Shown: positions 1 to 11,989 of the stretch, piece after piece
Position numbering within the stretch: position 1 is the first letter of the stretch
Layout: every line of letters starts with the position of its first letter
Program-made: the position numbers and the translations under genes
Assembly: GCA_963995525.1 (NCBI GenBank)
Contig: OZ023209.1
Coordinates: forward strand, 11,284,199-11,348,198
Direction: 5' to 3'
Length of the DNA stretch: 64,000 nucleotides
DNA from: Escarpia spicata
Taxonomy: Eukaryota > Annelida > Polychaeta > Sabellida > Siboglinidae
The notes under the pieces: generated by a model
What the model saw: the letters and a program-made list of their open reading frames with translations, nothing else
What the model was told of the DNA's origin: nothing
Databases searched by the model: none

Positions 1-227
1 ACACTTCCTCCTCTATCACTTTGCCGGTCTTAGCTAAATGTATAGTTTTTTCTTAGAAATACATTTTTCATCTATCTTCAACAAAGCACAACCCTCTTAA
101 TCCGCATGATTAATTCCTCATCCTTCTCTGTTTTGTGTTCGCTTATAGAAAGGAAAGGCGTGTAAGTTGTTCGTAAATAGTGCATTTGGTGTTTTTTTGT
201 ATTAACAAAAATCGGTATACAATGTCA

Positions 228-690
228 TTGTTCTTAATGATAATAATAATTATTTTATTTATAAAGCGCCCTATATCAGGAATATTATTCTGCTCAGAGG
301 CGTATAAAAATACCACATTGTTAAAGTATAAATATACAATTGTTCGAACTAACACGGTAAATATATTACATAAGATACGTAAACTATTATGTAAAAAATG
401 TAAGGCTTCTAAAACTCGAAATGTATAAGACTACTTTATCTATAATAAATTAATAGTAAAGTAAAATAATAAATTAATAATAAAATAAGATAATAAGTCA
501 ATAATTAATAATAAAATAAGATAATAAATTGATATTGAAAACATATATAATTATGACTAAGATAAATTCAATATAGTACATACTAGAGATAATCACAAAA
601 CCGGCTTTAAAAGATGTTTTCAAATGTGACTTAAAACATTCAAGAGAGTCTAAAAGGCGCAGACAGTCCGGCAGATCATTTCACAGGCGC
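228..690 (-). mobile_element. Truncated LINE 3' end (minus strand)
   Basis: On the minus strand this resembles the plus-strand segment at 11530-11985 along most of its length. It starts with the remnant of a reverse-transcriptase ORF C-terminus (the LKTxLFKA-type ending common in CR1/L2-like LINEs), continues through an AT-rich 3' UTR and ends with a GGCGCTTTATAAA motif followed by ATT-rich sequence. No intact protein remains. It is a 5'-truncated, old insertion. Confidence 0.6.
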
Positions 691-1095
691 GGTGCCATCA
701 ATGTAAAACTTCGCCAACCATATCGTTATAAATTGTGGCGGGGTATTCTCAGGAGACGGCTTCCGGCCGAGCAAAGCTAGCGGCCAGGCGTATATTCAAC
801 AATCATATCAGCGATGTATTCGGGCGCGAAATGACAACACTAGTATTGTGTATGTTATACACCATTGAAAGGGCAACCAGTGTAGTGCGATCAACACAGA
901 CGTGATGTGGAGGTGATCTCGGCGTTGTTGCTGCGTTACTCTCATTACCAGAAATACCGAGACAAACCAATTTAATTACGCATGCGTCACCTCTGCACCC
1001 TTCCCACGGGCGGCGGCGATACTAATTTGAATTACGCGCCCAGGACAAACACGCATGACTCGCGGGGAAAGCACCCCACCATATTTGTTGACCGC
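690..1095. other. No recognisable feature
   Basis: No coding exon, RNA gene or repeat boundary could be supported here. Confidence 0.4.
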
Positions 1096-1097
1096 AC

Positions 1098-1620
1098 ATC
1101 CGATCCCTGGGTATCTTCTGCATATACTATACCAAAAATCATCAAAATCGGAGACATTTTTATTAACGCCCTATGCGTGAATGATTTGCCTATATTTGCA
1201 ATGTAAAATGGCAGCAAAAGGTCGAATATCTTAAGGAAATAGCACGTTCAAAAACCTCTATATGAAACATCTGATCCGTAGGTATCTTCAGCGTATACTG
1301 TGAAAATATCATCAAAATCGGAGAATTGTTTTTAACACTATACTTGAATGATTAGTCCTATGTTTGCAATGTAAGTGACAGCAAAAGATCGGATATCTAG
1401 GAAATGGCATGATTAAAAGCCTATATATGACATGCTGCCGCAGACTGGTCATTTGCCGACTCGGCATTCAATCTATATGTATCTGTGGCATATATACTGT
1501 GAAAATATAGTGTAAATCGGAGAAATGGTTCGGTTAACCTGCTTGAATGATTAGTCCTATATTGGTAGTATAGGCTCTGGATAGCAGTAACCGATTAGAT
1601 ACCTTTAGACACATTACATT
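1098..1620. repeat. Degenerate tandem repeat, about 175-195 bp unit, 3 copies
   Basis: Three diverged units share a core reading roughly 'GTATCTTC-GCATATACTGTGAAAATAT', then 'ATCGGAGA', then 'GAATGATTAGTCCTAT'. The cores sit near 1105, 1280 and 1480. Related fragments occur at about 2345-2400 and 2825-2960, so the unit is also dispersed. Confidence 0.6.
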
Positions 1621-1726
1621 CCTAAAATACAGAGAGAGACCCTTTAAGCTGATTTATTTTAGAAACAAAACCAGTATTTGTCTAATAACACAAGATAATT
1701 ATTTTATGTGATCTCACAATTAGGGA

Positions 1727-2075
1727 GGCGGCCAGTGTAGTGCTTAGCACATCCTCCTGGCATGCCAGGGCTCTGAGTTCGAAACCCGGACCGGGCAGGC
1801 ATAATATTTGGTGTAAAAACCTGTGGCCGGTTTCATGAAGCGTACTTAAGGTTACGCAATTACTTAGCGTCACGTGTTTGCGTAAACTCCCATGCTCGCT
1901 TATATCAAACAAATCACGTCATTTACTAAGACAATCATCTTAGCGTTAGGAATGTTCTTAGCCGCTTCACGAAACCGGCCCCTGGTTCTCAACATTGGGT
2001 CTGTGTATCGCTCTTGACTCGGAGATCACGTTAACGTCGGTCCCGTCTCAATTTGGGACGTAAAAGAACCACTGA
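1727..2075 (+). mobile_element. tRNA-derived SINE interrupted by a MITE
   Basis: The head looks like a tRNA: an A-box-like segment (GGCCAGTGTAGTGCTTAGC) is followed about 45 bp later by a B box, GAGTTCGAAACCCGG. Downstream are TGGTTCTCAACATTGGGTC and a GTCCCGTCTCAATTTGGGAC hairpin, as in invertebrate SINE bodies. The element is split at 1825-1980 by a palindromic insertion. The Pol III boxes argue for a SINE; the exact ends are uncertain. Confidence 0.6.
1825..1980. mobile_element. MITE with GGCCGGTTTC... terminal inverted repeats
   Basis: The segment begins GGCCGGTTTCATGAAGCG and ends CGCTTCACGAAACCGGCC on the same strand, giving inverted repeats of about 18 bp with one mismatch around 120 bp. 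Short ends of this kind inside another repeat are typical of non-autonomous DNA elements. The flanking CCTG on each side may be the target duplication. Confidence 0.75.
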
Positions 2076-2249
2076 GGACGACAAGCACCCTGGCAGTGAC
2101 CTCCCCCAGTGCCAGCATACAAAGGTCGGTTTGGCGATAATGTTCTGAAAAAGACTGACTAGTTGAATGAGACCTCATAAGACCAATACATTGTAACCAC
2201 AATAATACAGAGTAGTCAGTTAATAGAACGTTGCCGAGCGCCGGAAACA

Positions 2250-3450
2250 ACTAGAACTAGAATTACAGCAAAAGAAGCATTTACGTAAATTTTATTATGA
2301 AGGTTTCATATATATGTTCAGAAGTAGGTATATGTATGTGAAATGCTACAACTGACAGGTCATCTGTCGGCCCGGCATTCGATCCGTAGGTATCTTGGGG
2401 GTTTTGGCCACCGCATGCGAACATTGGGGCCAGGGTGTTCTAGCCTACCACTTTTGTATAAATAGCAAACTGCGGTAAATACTCTAGCTAGTACTATAGA
2501 AGATGTGCAGTCTGCATACAGGTATCTTTTCCCCTTGAATTTATATATGACAGTTCGTGTGCTGTAAATATGTCTAACAACATTCAAGGTTTTTTTTTTG
2601 TTAATAACTACCTACAATGGAAAATTAGTATATATGTAGTACATCTGTGCACAGTTGCAATAGCTGTTAATTAAATACATTTGGATTGCCCATTACCAAC
2701 CTACGAAATAGTTGGTGTAACTTTATACAAACAGAGAAAGGGCTGCATGAACAAACACATGTAATCATACATACAATGGGGGTGAGGGGGTACCGAGCGG
2801 AAGTAGCACACGAAAATTTTTTTTTAAACATCCTATGCTTGAAGGACTGTTGACCGTAAATAGTAGTAATAGATTAGATAACTTCAGTAACCGGCATTTG
2901 CAAACGCCTGCATGAAATGCTGGCACATATCGGTCAGTTGCCGACATGCACATTAGTCGCCAGCACAATGTAGCACCAACACATGCAGTTTCAAGGCAAT
3001 TGGAAGTAAACTGTTGGTTTCATGGTGGTCTAGAAGGTAGACTGAAATTATTAATAAAGATACGATATATGTTACTCATTCAAACATGCTATAGGAGTCT
3101 GAGGGGGTTATGGGGGCTAAACCCACCAATATTTCGAGTGGATGGTTAAGCACCACCTCCAGTATTTTTGAATTTGAAAATATCTCCACGCTTCGAAAGT
3201 AACGCCCGATAGCAACGGGTGCTGAAGCTCCGGCTCAGACCCCGATATACAACTCGTTCCGACTTCTATGCATTTACTTGCTGGTATTCTACTAGAATAA
3301 ATACGTTGACGGTTTGCTGTCCGTCAACTGTCGTTTACTAGCCCGAAACATTGTACGCAATTTGTATTTCACCCCACGAAATATTCTAAATATATGTCAA
3401 CAGTCAGATAGATATAGTAAAATAATACTCGCTGTTGGCGTTGCCTCTCA
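2250..3450. other. No gene seen; scattered repeat fragments
   Basis: Apart from diverged copies of the 1.1-1.6 kb repeat unit at about 2345-2400 and 2825-2960, nothing here could be assigned. The short open frames lack domain signatures. Confidence 0.4.
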
Positions 3451-3457
3451 TTATCAT

Positions 3458-3733
3458 TTATTGCAGAGCCAGACGCGACTCGACTCTCGTAATCGCAGAT
3501 GACACTTTGGTGTTAGGTGCGTTGAAGACAATTGTTTCGGTCTTTGCCTCATTTAGTAAGAGTTGATGGTTCGCCATCCAAAGTTTTATGTCGATGGTGC
3601 ATTGTTCGATTCGGCGGGTAGCATTGTCTGCGTTACAGGGCTGATCACGTGGGAAATCAACATAGAGTTGAGTGTCATCGGCGTACATGTGGTATTTTAA
3701 GCGGTGTTTCGCAAATATGGCAGTGGTTGGCAT
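3458..3733 (-). pseudogene. LINE reverse transcriptase fragment
   Basis: A 91-codon minus-strand open frame contains YHMYADDTQLYVDF, which is the reverse transcriptase active-site box (YADD) in the form typical of L2/Rex/CR1-like LINEs. It is followed by the expected IDIKLWMANHQLLLNEAKTE segment. Fingers, thumb and endonuclease regions are missing, so this is a short remnant and not a gene. Confidence 0.85.
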
Positions 3734-4154
3734 GCAATATATTGTAAATAGTTCTTCTATTTTCAGCAGAGGTCAACGTACTTGATCTGCATGTTCAATT
3801 CCTCGTTTATCACTTTGGGTTTATGGATGTCTTGGACTGGGCAATATATGACCATTGACTTCAAGTTCTGTGGCATTGCAATTATTGATCGACATTATGA
3901 ACAACAAATGTGTTTTTCTCTGCTATTACTTCTCAAAACACAGATAATGTGTATACATGGTTATTGTCGTGTAGTAAACGTAGTTTATAAACTACTATTA
4001 ATTTAAATTAATTAGTTAAATACACAGGTGAATTGAGTTGGTACGTTGGACATACATACACATTATGCAGGCACGTTATATTAAAAACAAATGAAATGTT
4101 ATAACTAAGTTAATCTTGTACTTAAACTATTTGTGGACTTTGGAGTTCAGTGCA

Positions 4155-4486
4155 GTCATCTACTCGTAATCAAGATAGGGTATATGTGCGGGTAGTTTAA
4201 CGTTTTCCTATTAGACGGCTTGAACCTCGAGCGCCAGACTGTCAGGGATTAATCTACGACCCCTAGAATAGGAAATAAGAACTAAACCTTTTTCAAAATA
4301 CCCCATATATGTCAAGATTCTCCATTTTATGGGGTAAATCACTTGTTTGGAAGGTAAGAGGTAATGTATGCGTAATACCTTTACAATCGCAGGAACCATG
4401 CGCACGCGGCACATACTTCGGGAAAACGGCCATGCGGGCATGAAGTAGATGCTGACACAATATTGCTTATATCTAACCTCTAACCC
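4155..4486 (+). repeat. Dispersed repeat, left half (split by hAT)
   Basis: Closely similar to 58035-58445 in the same orientation, for example GCGGGTAGTTT-ACGTTTTCCT, TTAGACGGCTTGAACCT and TACTTCGGGAAAACGGCC. The matching right half resumes at about 5840, so this copy appears to be interrupted by the hAT-like insertion. Confidence 0.75.
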
Positions 4487-5840
4487 AACGGATCCCAAAC
4501 TGGGATACGCGTACCACGGGGGGTAGGCGAGAGGTTGTCCTGGTGGTACACGAAGGGTTGACTGAAAGTAAGGATTTCGCCATCTCGTGTGCTACTCGTG
4601 GTCGCGATTTGCACCAAAGACAGATACTTCAAGGAAGAAATTTGAAGGAGACCTCATCCCTTAGAATTCGCTAAGAAGGGTGAGTGCGTCTTTCGAAGTC
4701 TCAAAATATGTTGAGTCCGTGGGATTATTGTGAGGCAATGTTCGCGCGTGTGCGTGGACGGTGGGCTAGCCATTCTTTGCAGTTTTTCCCGAGTGAATGA
4801 AGGAGGTTGTATGCTTTTTCACCAAAAAGAATTCACTGCATTATCCATCAATATACTCTCGTATCAAAGAGCATACCTTGATTATGTTGTCAATATGCAA
4901 ATACAACCAAATCCAACGCTCTCAATACTCGATTTTGCTTTTGGCAAGAGTTCCATGCGGACCAAGAGACGCTGCACTTCCACACCTCGGTCTATTCACT
5001 GTCATGGAGAACACGGAACTAAAGAGGAATGGCTAATAGGTTAAATCGCCAAATTGTTTGACCACTTCTATAAGGCACAGTCTCACATATTCGTGGAGAA
5101 ACTGTAAGAAAAGGCTAAGTCTTGAAGCTGTCTTACTTAAAGTACAAGCATTCATCGTTAAGCTGGAGTTGTGGGAGGACAACGTCAACTACTTAAACTT
5201 CAACATGTCTGATCTTCTCAATGCAACGTTTGGGTATGAACTCGTTGTGAAACGAAACATGGGGCAACTTGTGCAGACGCACGTTCCTATCATCAATGCC
5301 GAACGTAATTCCAAACTAACTAACGGATCTGCATCTGAAAGATGCAATTTTGCTCTGCTCTGAGATCTAGCGTGGATGTACAATATCCTTAGCAGACGAC
5401 ATGCTAGTTAGGTGGACTGTTTGGAGTTCGTAATTAACGCCACCGTCTTCAATGATGCGGATCAACATCTTCCCCTGGCCACGTTCTCGTCCAGGGTGGA
5501 CTTGTGATGTCCAAGTCTGGACGACGTGCCTGTGGGAGGTTGAAGGCATTTCATTTTCCGTCCACCTATTCTTGTGAACACGGATTCTCGGCGTTGTTCG
5601 GCACAAAGTCCAAACTACGAGCCCGACGCTGTGTCACGGTAGATCTCCGAATTTGCATGTCCAAACTGTTTCCAGAATTGAGTCCCTGACTTTAAAAAGG
5701 CTATTTCATCCCTTTAGTTCATATTTTTTAAATAAATGTGACGTATAATTTTGCTTATGCATAAATACCATTGTGTGTTATCGTAAACTAGGTGTAGAAT
5801 ATGGTTTATTATAGTCTATATATTTAATGTTAAAATGATA
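4487..5840 (+). mobile_element. hAT-like DNA transposon (ZBED-type), decayed
   Basis: The left end reads GGATCCCAAACTGGGATACG, the classic terminal sequence of hAT elements of the ZBED5/SCAND3-like group, followed by a GTACCAC-GGGGG tract and GGTGGTACACGAA. A broken transposase lies inside (4900-5689). The 3' terminus was not resolved; homology to the host repeat resumes around 5840, which sets the right limit. Confidence 0.6.
4900..5689 (+). pseudogene. hAT transposase (ZBED5/SCAND3-like) pseudogene
   Basis: Pieces in different frames match successive parts of hAT transposases of the ZBED type. About 4905-5010 resembles the segment before the 'HTEVRWLSRG' motif (here decayed to FHTSVYSLS). 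About 5125-5220 reads VLKVQAFIVKLELWEDNV, like the 'FKxKLxLW' helix. 5530-5689 reads FHFPSTYSCEHGFSALFGTK, the C-terminal hAT dimerisation motif. Several frameshifts and stops separate them, so no active transposase can be made. Such proteins bind the terminal repeats and perform cut-and-paste transposition. Confidence in the family is good; exact coding limits are approximate. Confidence 0.75.
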
Positions 5841-6030
5841 GGTGTACCCTCTCACGACTATGGCCTATTTATAGACGTGAATTTCACATTCTTTTCGACC
5901 TTCTTTATTTTGAACAAAAAGCGAGTATTTGCGAGTGCGTTATGGTGTATATGAAACGATGCGGTGTATTTTCTAACATTTGGTAAATATTACTATCACG
6001 ACTGGCAATTACCATGGCATCCCGTCATGT
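5840..6030 (+). repeat. Dispersed repeat, right half
   Basis: Similar to 58490-58660, including CACGACTATGGCCTAT, TTTCTAACATTTGGTAAATA and TTACTATCACGACTG. Together with 4155-4486 it reconstitutes the element seen nearly uninterrupted at 58 kb. Confidence 0.7.
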
Positions 6031-7620
6031 GACGGACACGTTAGCTAGTAGTGACTAAAGGAGGTATTAAAAAGCTATGCACTGCTTTAAAATCAATTAA
6101 GTAATACAATAAATAAATAATTGAAATGCAAACCATGACAGTGGCCATCCTTTATGGTAGACAACTGTAATCGGAATCACATGACTGCCACGATTACATA
6201 TATAATTAACGCTAAATTATGATTTGTTTAATTTATTATTGCGAAAAATTTAACAGTTCAAGTGCAAGCGGTAATACCCGGTTTGGTTCGAACACTTGCT
6301 CATTGGATCACCATTTTAAACGGCACATCATTCGGCATCGCTAATAGTTACATAGTGTATGTCAGTCGTTGTTAATATAATATATGCTTTGTTAAATAAA
6401 AACTAATACAAGTATATATTGTAAAGTATCGTAACGTTTAATTGTAAGTAGGTCCGCACTAGCTTGCTGTCGACCATATAGCACCTGGACTACACAATAG
6501 ACCTAAGTCAATACGCCGTCGGAAACTGTAGGCCTACTTTGTCACTTTCAGAGTAACCGTACCATGTTATTTGGTCCTGGTCCGGCTAGGTGATTGTTGT
6601 CTTAAGACACTGCAAAAGCACCGTAATTCCGATCTGTTCTGGTCATATTTCGAAAGGCTTCTTTTATATTGTGGATATTCAATGATTGATGGAAGCAATA
6701 ATACAATATGGCGAAACGTGATGACGTTATCGGCTTTACTTATATTACAACGATGACAAACAACGCCAAGACACAACATGACACATCAAACAATGGGTGC
6801 CTTGGGAATGTTACGAACTGCATGGAAATATTGGTCGACAATGCAGTCAAATTATATAAACAAATTATTCCAGAAAACCAGGAACCGAACCCAAACTACT
6901 TACATACCTTGAGGAAAAATTGAAAGGTTCTGCACATGATATAACATGAAACACGATCTGATACATATCCCACTAAAACACCATATCGAACACAACACTA
7001 AACGTTCACTTAAACAATATTATTATTTTATGCAATTTAAACATGTATCAATCATATAGGAAAATATATCTTCCCAAGCATAATAAAAATGTAAGTCTCT
7101 ACATTCAAGCACTATTTCATATACATCATTACGTTGATTTCAGCATATTATATATATATATATATGTATAAATTATACATCAACATTGAATAAGCCAAAC
7201 CACGCCATATTGCACATAGGCGTGATATGTCAATAGGATTTTTTACCAGTCATAGAAACAGATACAGAAATAATAAGCTTAATACGGTTGTTATTGTTTA
7301 AATGTAATACGTAAGCAAGCACCATCAACTGATAAATGAACCTTACTTGACGGCGTTCTTTCCTCTCAGAAGATATGTCGCCGTCAACAGCCAACCGTCT
7401 TGTCACGAATCTGTTAAGCCGGGTTCGCCTACGGCACCCACATGTCTCGAAACCACACGTCGCGCGGCGTTACAACAAATCTGCGAAACTCGACTGATGT
7501 TTCCGCGGCATCTCGCAATAGCGAACAGCGCCACCTACCGAGAGCTTGTTCCAAGTCGTGCCTGAGTAAATTGGTCATTGTTGCAAGAACATTCACGCGT
7601 CTGTCAGGGAATAGCTTGTC
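6030..7620. other. No recognisable feature
   Basis: AT-rich sequence with a short (TA)n near 7148. Short open frames at 6571-6923 and 7347-7565 have no domain signature and no supported splice context. Confidence 0.4.
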
Positions 7621-7621
7621 G

Positions 7622-8325
<704 letters not shown>

Positions 8326-8475
8326 TTGTTTTTGATTATATAATATGTTCATTCATGTTAATTTAACCAAAGGTATACATCCCTGTAACATTATTGTACA
8401 GTCTGTAACATGTTACTCGGAAGTATTTAACCTGCGAGAACGTTTATACATCATGATATTTAACACTATTTAACA

Positions 8476-8640
8476 AGATTGTCACCCAGGTAATTTACCT
8501 CTATAGGTGGCAAATGGACTAGGACATATTTGGCTGATAGAGTGTCCAATATTGTTTTCCATGTATATCCCGCCCTTCTGTTGTGTATATGTCGATTTTA
8601 TTTGAAACATATTCACGCTGCTAACACACTACCAGCACAT
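8476..8640 (-). mobile_element. LINE family B 3' end (minus strand)
   Basis: Reads on the minus strand as the end of the family B reverse transcriptase ORF (GCGTGAATATGTTT, then AAATCGACATATACACAACAG), followed by GCCACCTATAGAGGTAAATT, CCTGGGTGACAATC and TTGTTAAAT. The same tail closes the copies at 29140, 35885, 47950 and 48152. Confidence 0.75.
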
Positions 8641-8925
8641 TTATAGTCGATGCTTTCTGATACATCTAATCTACACATTCACGAATGTTACACTGCGCTG
8701 TATTCATCCTTTAATACGGCTCAAATCGCGTTTCATTTAAACCTCTGTCAGATCGCTTCATTTCACTAGCAAATCGACCTTTTTCCTCCGTTAGGCGATA
8801 GGACTCGTTTTTTAATGGCGCACCGAATATGAAAACAACATTTTAGTGCAACATCGAATAGGATAATCAGTAGTGTTGCCAGGCTCGAGACCTTTACCCA
8901 AGTGCAGCTCGAAGCCGCGGAGGAA
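8484..8925 (-). repeat. Right arm of long inverted repeat
   Basis: Inverted counterpart of 7622-7959. It is the longer arm because it keeps the LINE family B end at 8520-8640. Confidence 0.8.
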
Positions 8926-8929
8926 TCAC

Positions 8930-9595
8930 AATATAGCACACACACCCTAGATACTCATTTACGCAGCTGATTGAATTGAAGCTGTGAGGTTTGAACAAAA
9001 TTCCCTAATCTTCAAAACGGCAACCTCAGGATTAGAAATCAGGCGTGTACCGATTAAGATTCCGAAGTTGTAACCACTTCGCCACCGCAGAACACCTTGT
9101 GTTACGTCACGTGTTCCTCGAATGAGAGAAGGAGAGCCGAGTGATGACAGAATTATGACGCAAGTTACTCAAATGACGGACCGACCAAATGCTGAGTGAT
9201 GCCATGACAGCGTCCGGTGTCAGACAGCTTGGTTGGACATATGGCTACAACTGTATCTTTCGACACGGCGCAGCCTCGCACAGTTACGTAGTCGTATGAC
9301 ATTTGCAATTGCATTGCCCGACTAGGCCGGTAATATTCTAGTTAGACAAGGTCTCAGTGACAAATGGTGTTAACGTCGTCGACCTTGCGTATTTGCGACG
9401 CTCATTAAACGAGCCTTCTTCTCAAAATGAGTTACATCCGCAAGCACGCTTATAATGATTTAACATGATTGCCGTCCAAAGCCTCGCGCTTCAAATGGCA
9501 AGTGACCAAGGCAGCCAATAGGTTATCGAGGTTCCATAAATTGTTTTACGTTCAACAATATACAACCAGTCCTTATGATTTGTGTGACATTTGTA
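8930..9595. other. No recognisable feature
   Basis: Ordinary mixed-composition sequence lies between the inverted repeat and the minisatellite; nothing could be assigned. Confidence 0.4.
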
Positions 9596-9599
9596 TGTG

Positions 9600-10576
9600 C
9601 AGTGGAGGCAGTGGAGGCAGTGGAGGCAGTGGAGGCCGTGGAGGCCGTGGAGGCCGTGGAGGCAGTGGAGGCAGTGGAGGCAGTGGAGGCAGTGGAGGCA
9701 GTGGAGGCAGTGGAGGCAGTGGAGGCCGTGGGGGCAGTGGAGGCCGTGGGGGCAGTGGAGGCAGTGGAGGCAGTGGAGGCAGTGGAGGCAGTGGAGGCAG
9801 TGGAGGCAGTGGGGGCAGTGGAGGCAGGTGGAGGCAGTGGAGGCAGTGGAGGCAGTGGAGGCAGTGGAGGCAGTGGGGGCAGTGGAGGCAGGTGGAGGCA
9901 GTGAAGGCAGTGGAGGCAGTGGAGGCAGTGGAGGCCGTGGAGGCAGTGGAGGCAGTGGAGGCAGGTGGAGGCAGTGGAGGCAGTGGAGGCCGCGGAGGCA
10001 GTGGAGGCAGTGGAGGCAGTGGAGGCAGTGGAGGCCGTGGAGGCAGTGGAGGCAGTGGAGGCAGTGGAGGCCGTGGAGGCAGTGGAGGCAGTGGAGGCAG
10101 TGGAGGCAGTGGAGGCAGTGGAGGCAGTGGAGGCAGTGGAGGCAGTGGAGGCAGTGGAGGCAGTGGAGGCAGATGGAGGCAGTGGAGGCAGTGGAGGCAG
10201 TGGAGGCAGTGGAGGCAGTGGAGGCCGTGGAGGCAGTGGAGGCAGTGGAGGCAGTGGAGGCAGTGGAGGCAGTGGAGGCAGTGGAGGCAGTGGAGGCAGT
10301 GGAGGCAGTGGAGGCAGTGGAGGCAGTGGAGGCAGTGGAGGCCGTGGAGGCAGTGGAGGCAGTGGAGGCCGTGGAGGCAGTGGAGGCAGTGGAGGCAGTG
10401 GAGGCAGTGGAGGCAGTGGAGGCCGTGGAGGCAGTGGAGGCAGTGGAGGCAGTGGAGGCAGTGGAGGCAGTGGAGGCAGTGGAGGCAGTGGAGGCCGTGG
10501 AGGCAGTGGAGGCAGTGGAGGCCGTGGAGGCAGTGGAGGCAGTGGAGGCAGTGGAGGCAGTGGAGGCAGTGGAGGC
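9600..10576 (+). repeat. 9-bp GGAGGCAGT minisatellite (about 108 copies)
   Basis: Nearly perfect tandem array of GGAGGCAGT with point variants (GGAGGCCGT, GGGGGCAGT) and a few phase shifts where an extra G or A is inserted (for example GGCAGGTGG at about 9824 and GGCAGATGG at about 10169). Because the unit is a multiple of three without stops, all plus frames stay open, giving long spurious Gly-Gly-Ser, Glu-Ala-Val and Arg-Gln-Trp proteins. No credible start, splice site or flanking coding sequence supports a gene. The G-rich strand has G-quadruplex-forming potential. Confidence 0.95.
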
Positions 10577-11240
10577 TCAGTATAGAAGAGATACAGGGAT
10601 GGTATTAGGATTAGAACGTTTAAAATGTAAATCTAAACTAAAGGTTTTCAATTTGCCAACGTTGATCTATTGTCGATTAAGACGATATAGGGGTCAGACC
10701 ACATTACGTTTTATATAGGCAGCCATTATAACGTTTCCTTCATTTCCTGCAAAGTTTCTCTAATAATCTTCTTGAATATTTCAACGCATATTTAACCTCC
10801 ATTTGCACAACGGCTGTATGAAATTCGTGACATTCTTATACCTCGTTTAAAAAAAATTCACCCAAACCTGATACCCCTCAATAATATTGGTGCGATCTGC
10901 ACAGTAACTACTGTGCGAATACGCGAGAGGCTGGTATTGCTACCTCGTGAAAGATCGAATGCAATACTACATTCAATATTCATTGTACCAACGTGTCCCA
11001 TAAAAGTGCTAGAAAAATTCCACATATCACACCAAAACGCTATTTTCCAAGGCACTCTTTCACTTTTCACAAATATTAAAAGGCAACCGATGTCATTATC
11101 AGAAACTCTTTAAAACCGTAGTAAACGGGAAGCAAGGAGGCATTGTTTAGCCAGAGTGTCGTTAATATAATGGAATTCTCCCCCAGACATCGTTTTCACA
11201 CAGTGTCACGGTACACAGATTTGCCTGAAAACCAAAGAGG
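10577..11240. other. No recognisable feature
   Basis: No gene or repeat could be supported between the minisatellite and the GTGTGCAC tracts. Confidence 0.4.
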
Positions 11241-11252
11241 GTGGTTGTACGT

Positions 11253-11484
11253 ATGTGTGCATGTGTGCATGTGTGCACGTGTGCACGTGTGCACGTGTGC
11301 ACGTGTGCACGTGCGCATGTGCGCATGTGCGCATGTGCGCATGTGCGCATGTGCGCATGTGTGTATATGTGTGTGTGTGAGCGCGTACGCGTACATGCTT
11401 GTATATGTGTGTATGTAATATATATGTGTGTATGTAATATATATGTGTGTATGTAATATATATGTATGTATGTAATATATATGT
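11253..11484 (+). repeat. Alternating purine/pyrimidine octamer tracts and 17-bp repeat
   Basis: Successive blocks of GTGTGCAT, GTGTGCAC and GTGCGCAT octamers (11253-11360) are followed by a (TG)n run and then by four to five copies of a 17-bp unit, TGTGTATGTAATATATA (about 11405-11484). The octamer block is strictly alternating purine-pyrimidine. Confidence 0.9.
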
Positions 11485-11529
11485 ATTTAGAATGATATGG
11501 TCGGCGTGGTTTTTCAGTGACGGCATTGC

Positions 11530-11985
11530 CCCTGTGTAATGATCAGCAGCACTGCCTGCGCCTGATAGACTCTGTTGAACTTTTTATGTCACCTTTGAAA
11601 ACATATCTTTTTAAAGCCGCATTTGTCGACTACTTGTAATATGTACTATATTTAATTTATCTTAATCATACTTATAATTGGTTTTTCAATATTGATTTAT
11701 TATCTTATTTTATGATTAATTATTGACTTATTATCCTATTTTATTATTTTACTTTACTATTAATTTATTATGGATAAGTTAGGCTTATACATTATACGAG
11801 TTTAAAAGCCTAACATTTTTACATAATATTTTACGTATCTTTTGTAATATGTTTACCGTGTAAGCTCGAACAATTGTATGTTTATATTTTAACAATGTTG
11901 TATTTTTATGCGCCTCTGAGCATAATTATATTTCGGATATACGGCGCTTTATAAAAAAAATATTATTATATATCGTGATAGTGCG
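11530..11985 (+). mobile_element. Truncated LINE 3' end (plus strand)
   Basis: Begins in the C-terminus of a LINE ORF2; frame 11576-11640 reads FMSPLKTYLFKAAFVDYL and then stops. It continues through an AT-rich 3' UTR and ends GCGCCTCTGAGCATAATT, then CGGCGCTTTATAAA plus an A/T tail. It is the opposite-strand relative of 228-690. Confidence 0.7.
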
Positions 11986-11989
11986 CTTT

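Noticed and set aside
9469..10718. Gly-Gly-Ser, Arg-Gln-Trp and Glu-Ala-Val proteins of up to 379 residues
   Set aside because: All plus frames are equally open because the 9-bp unit lacks stops. The longest one begins with TTG, and phase-shift indels would scramble any real protein.
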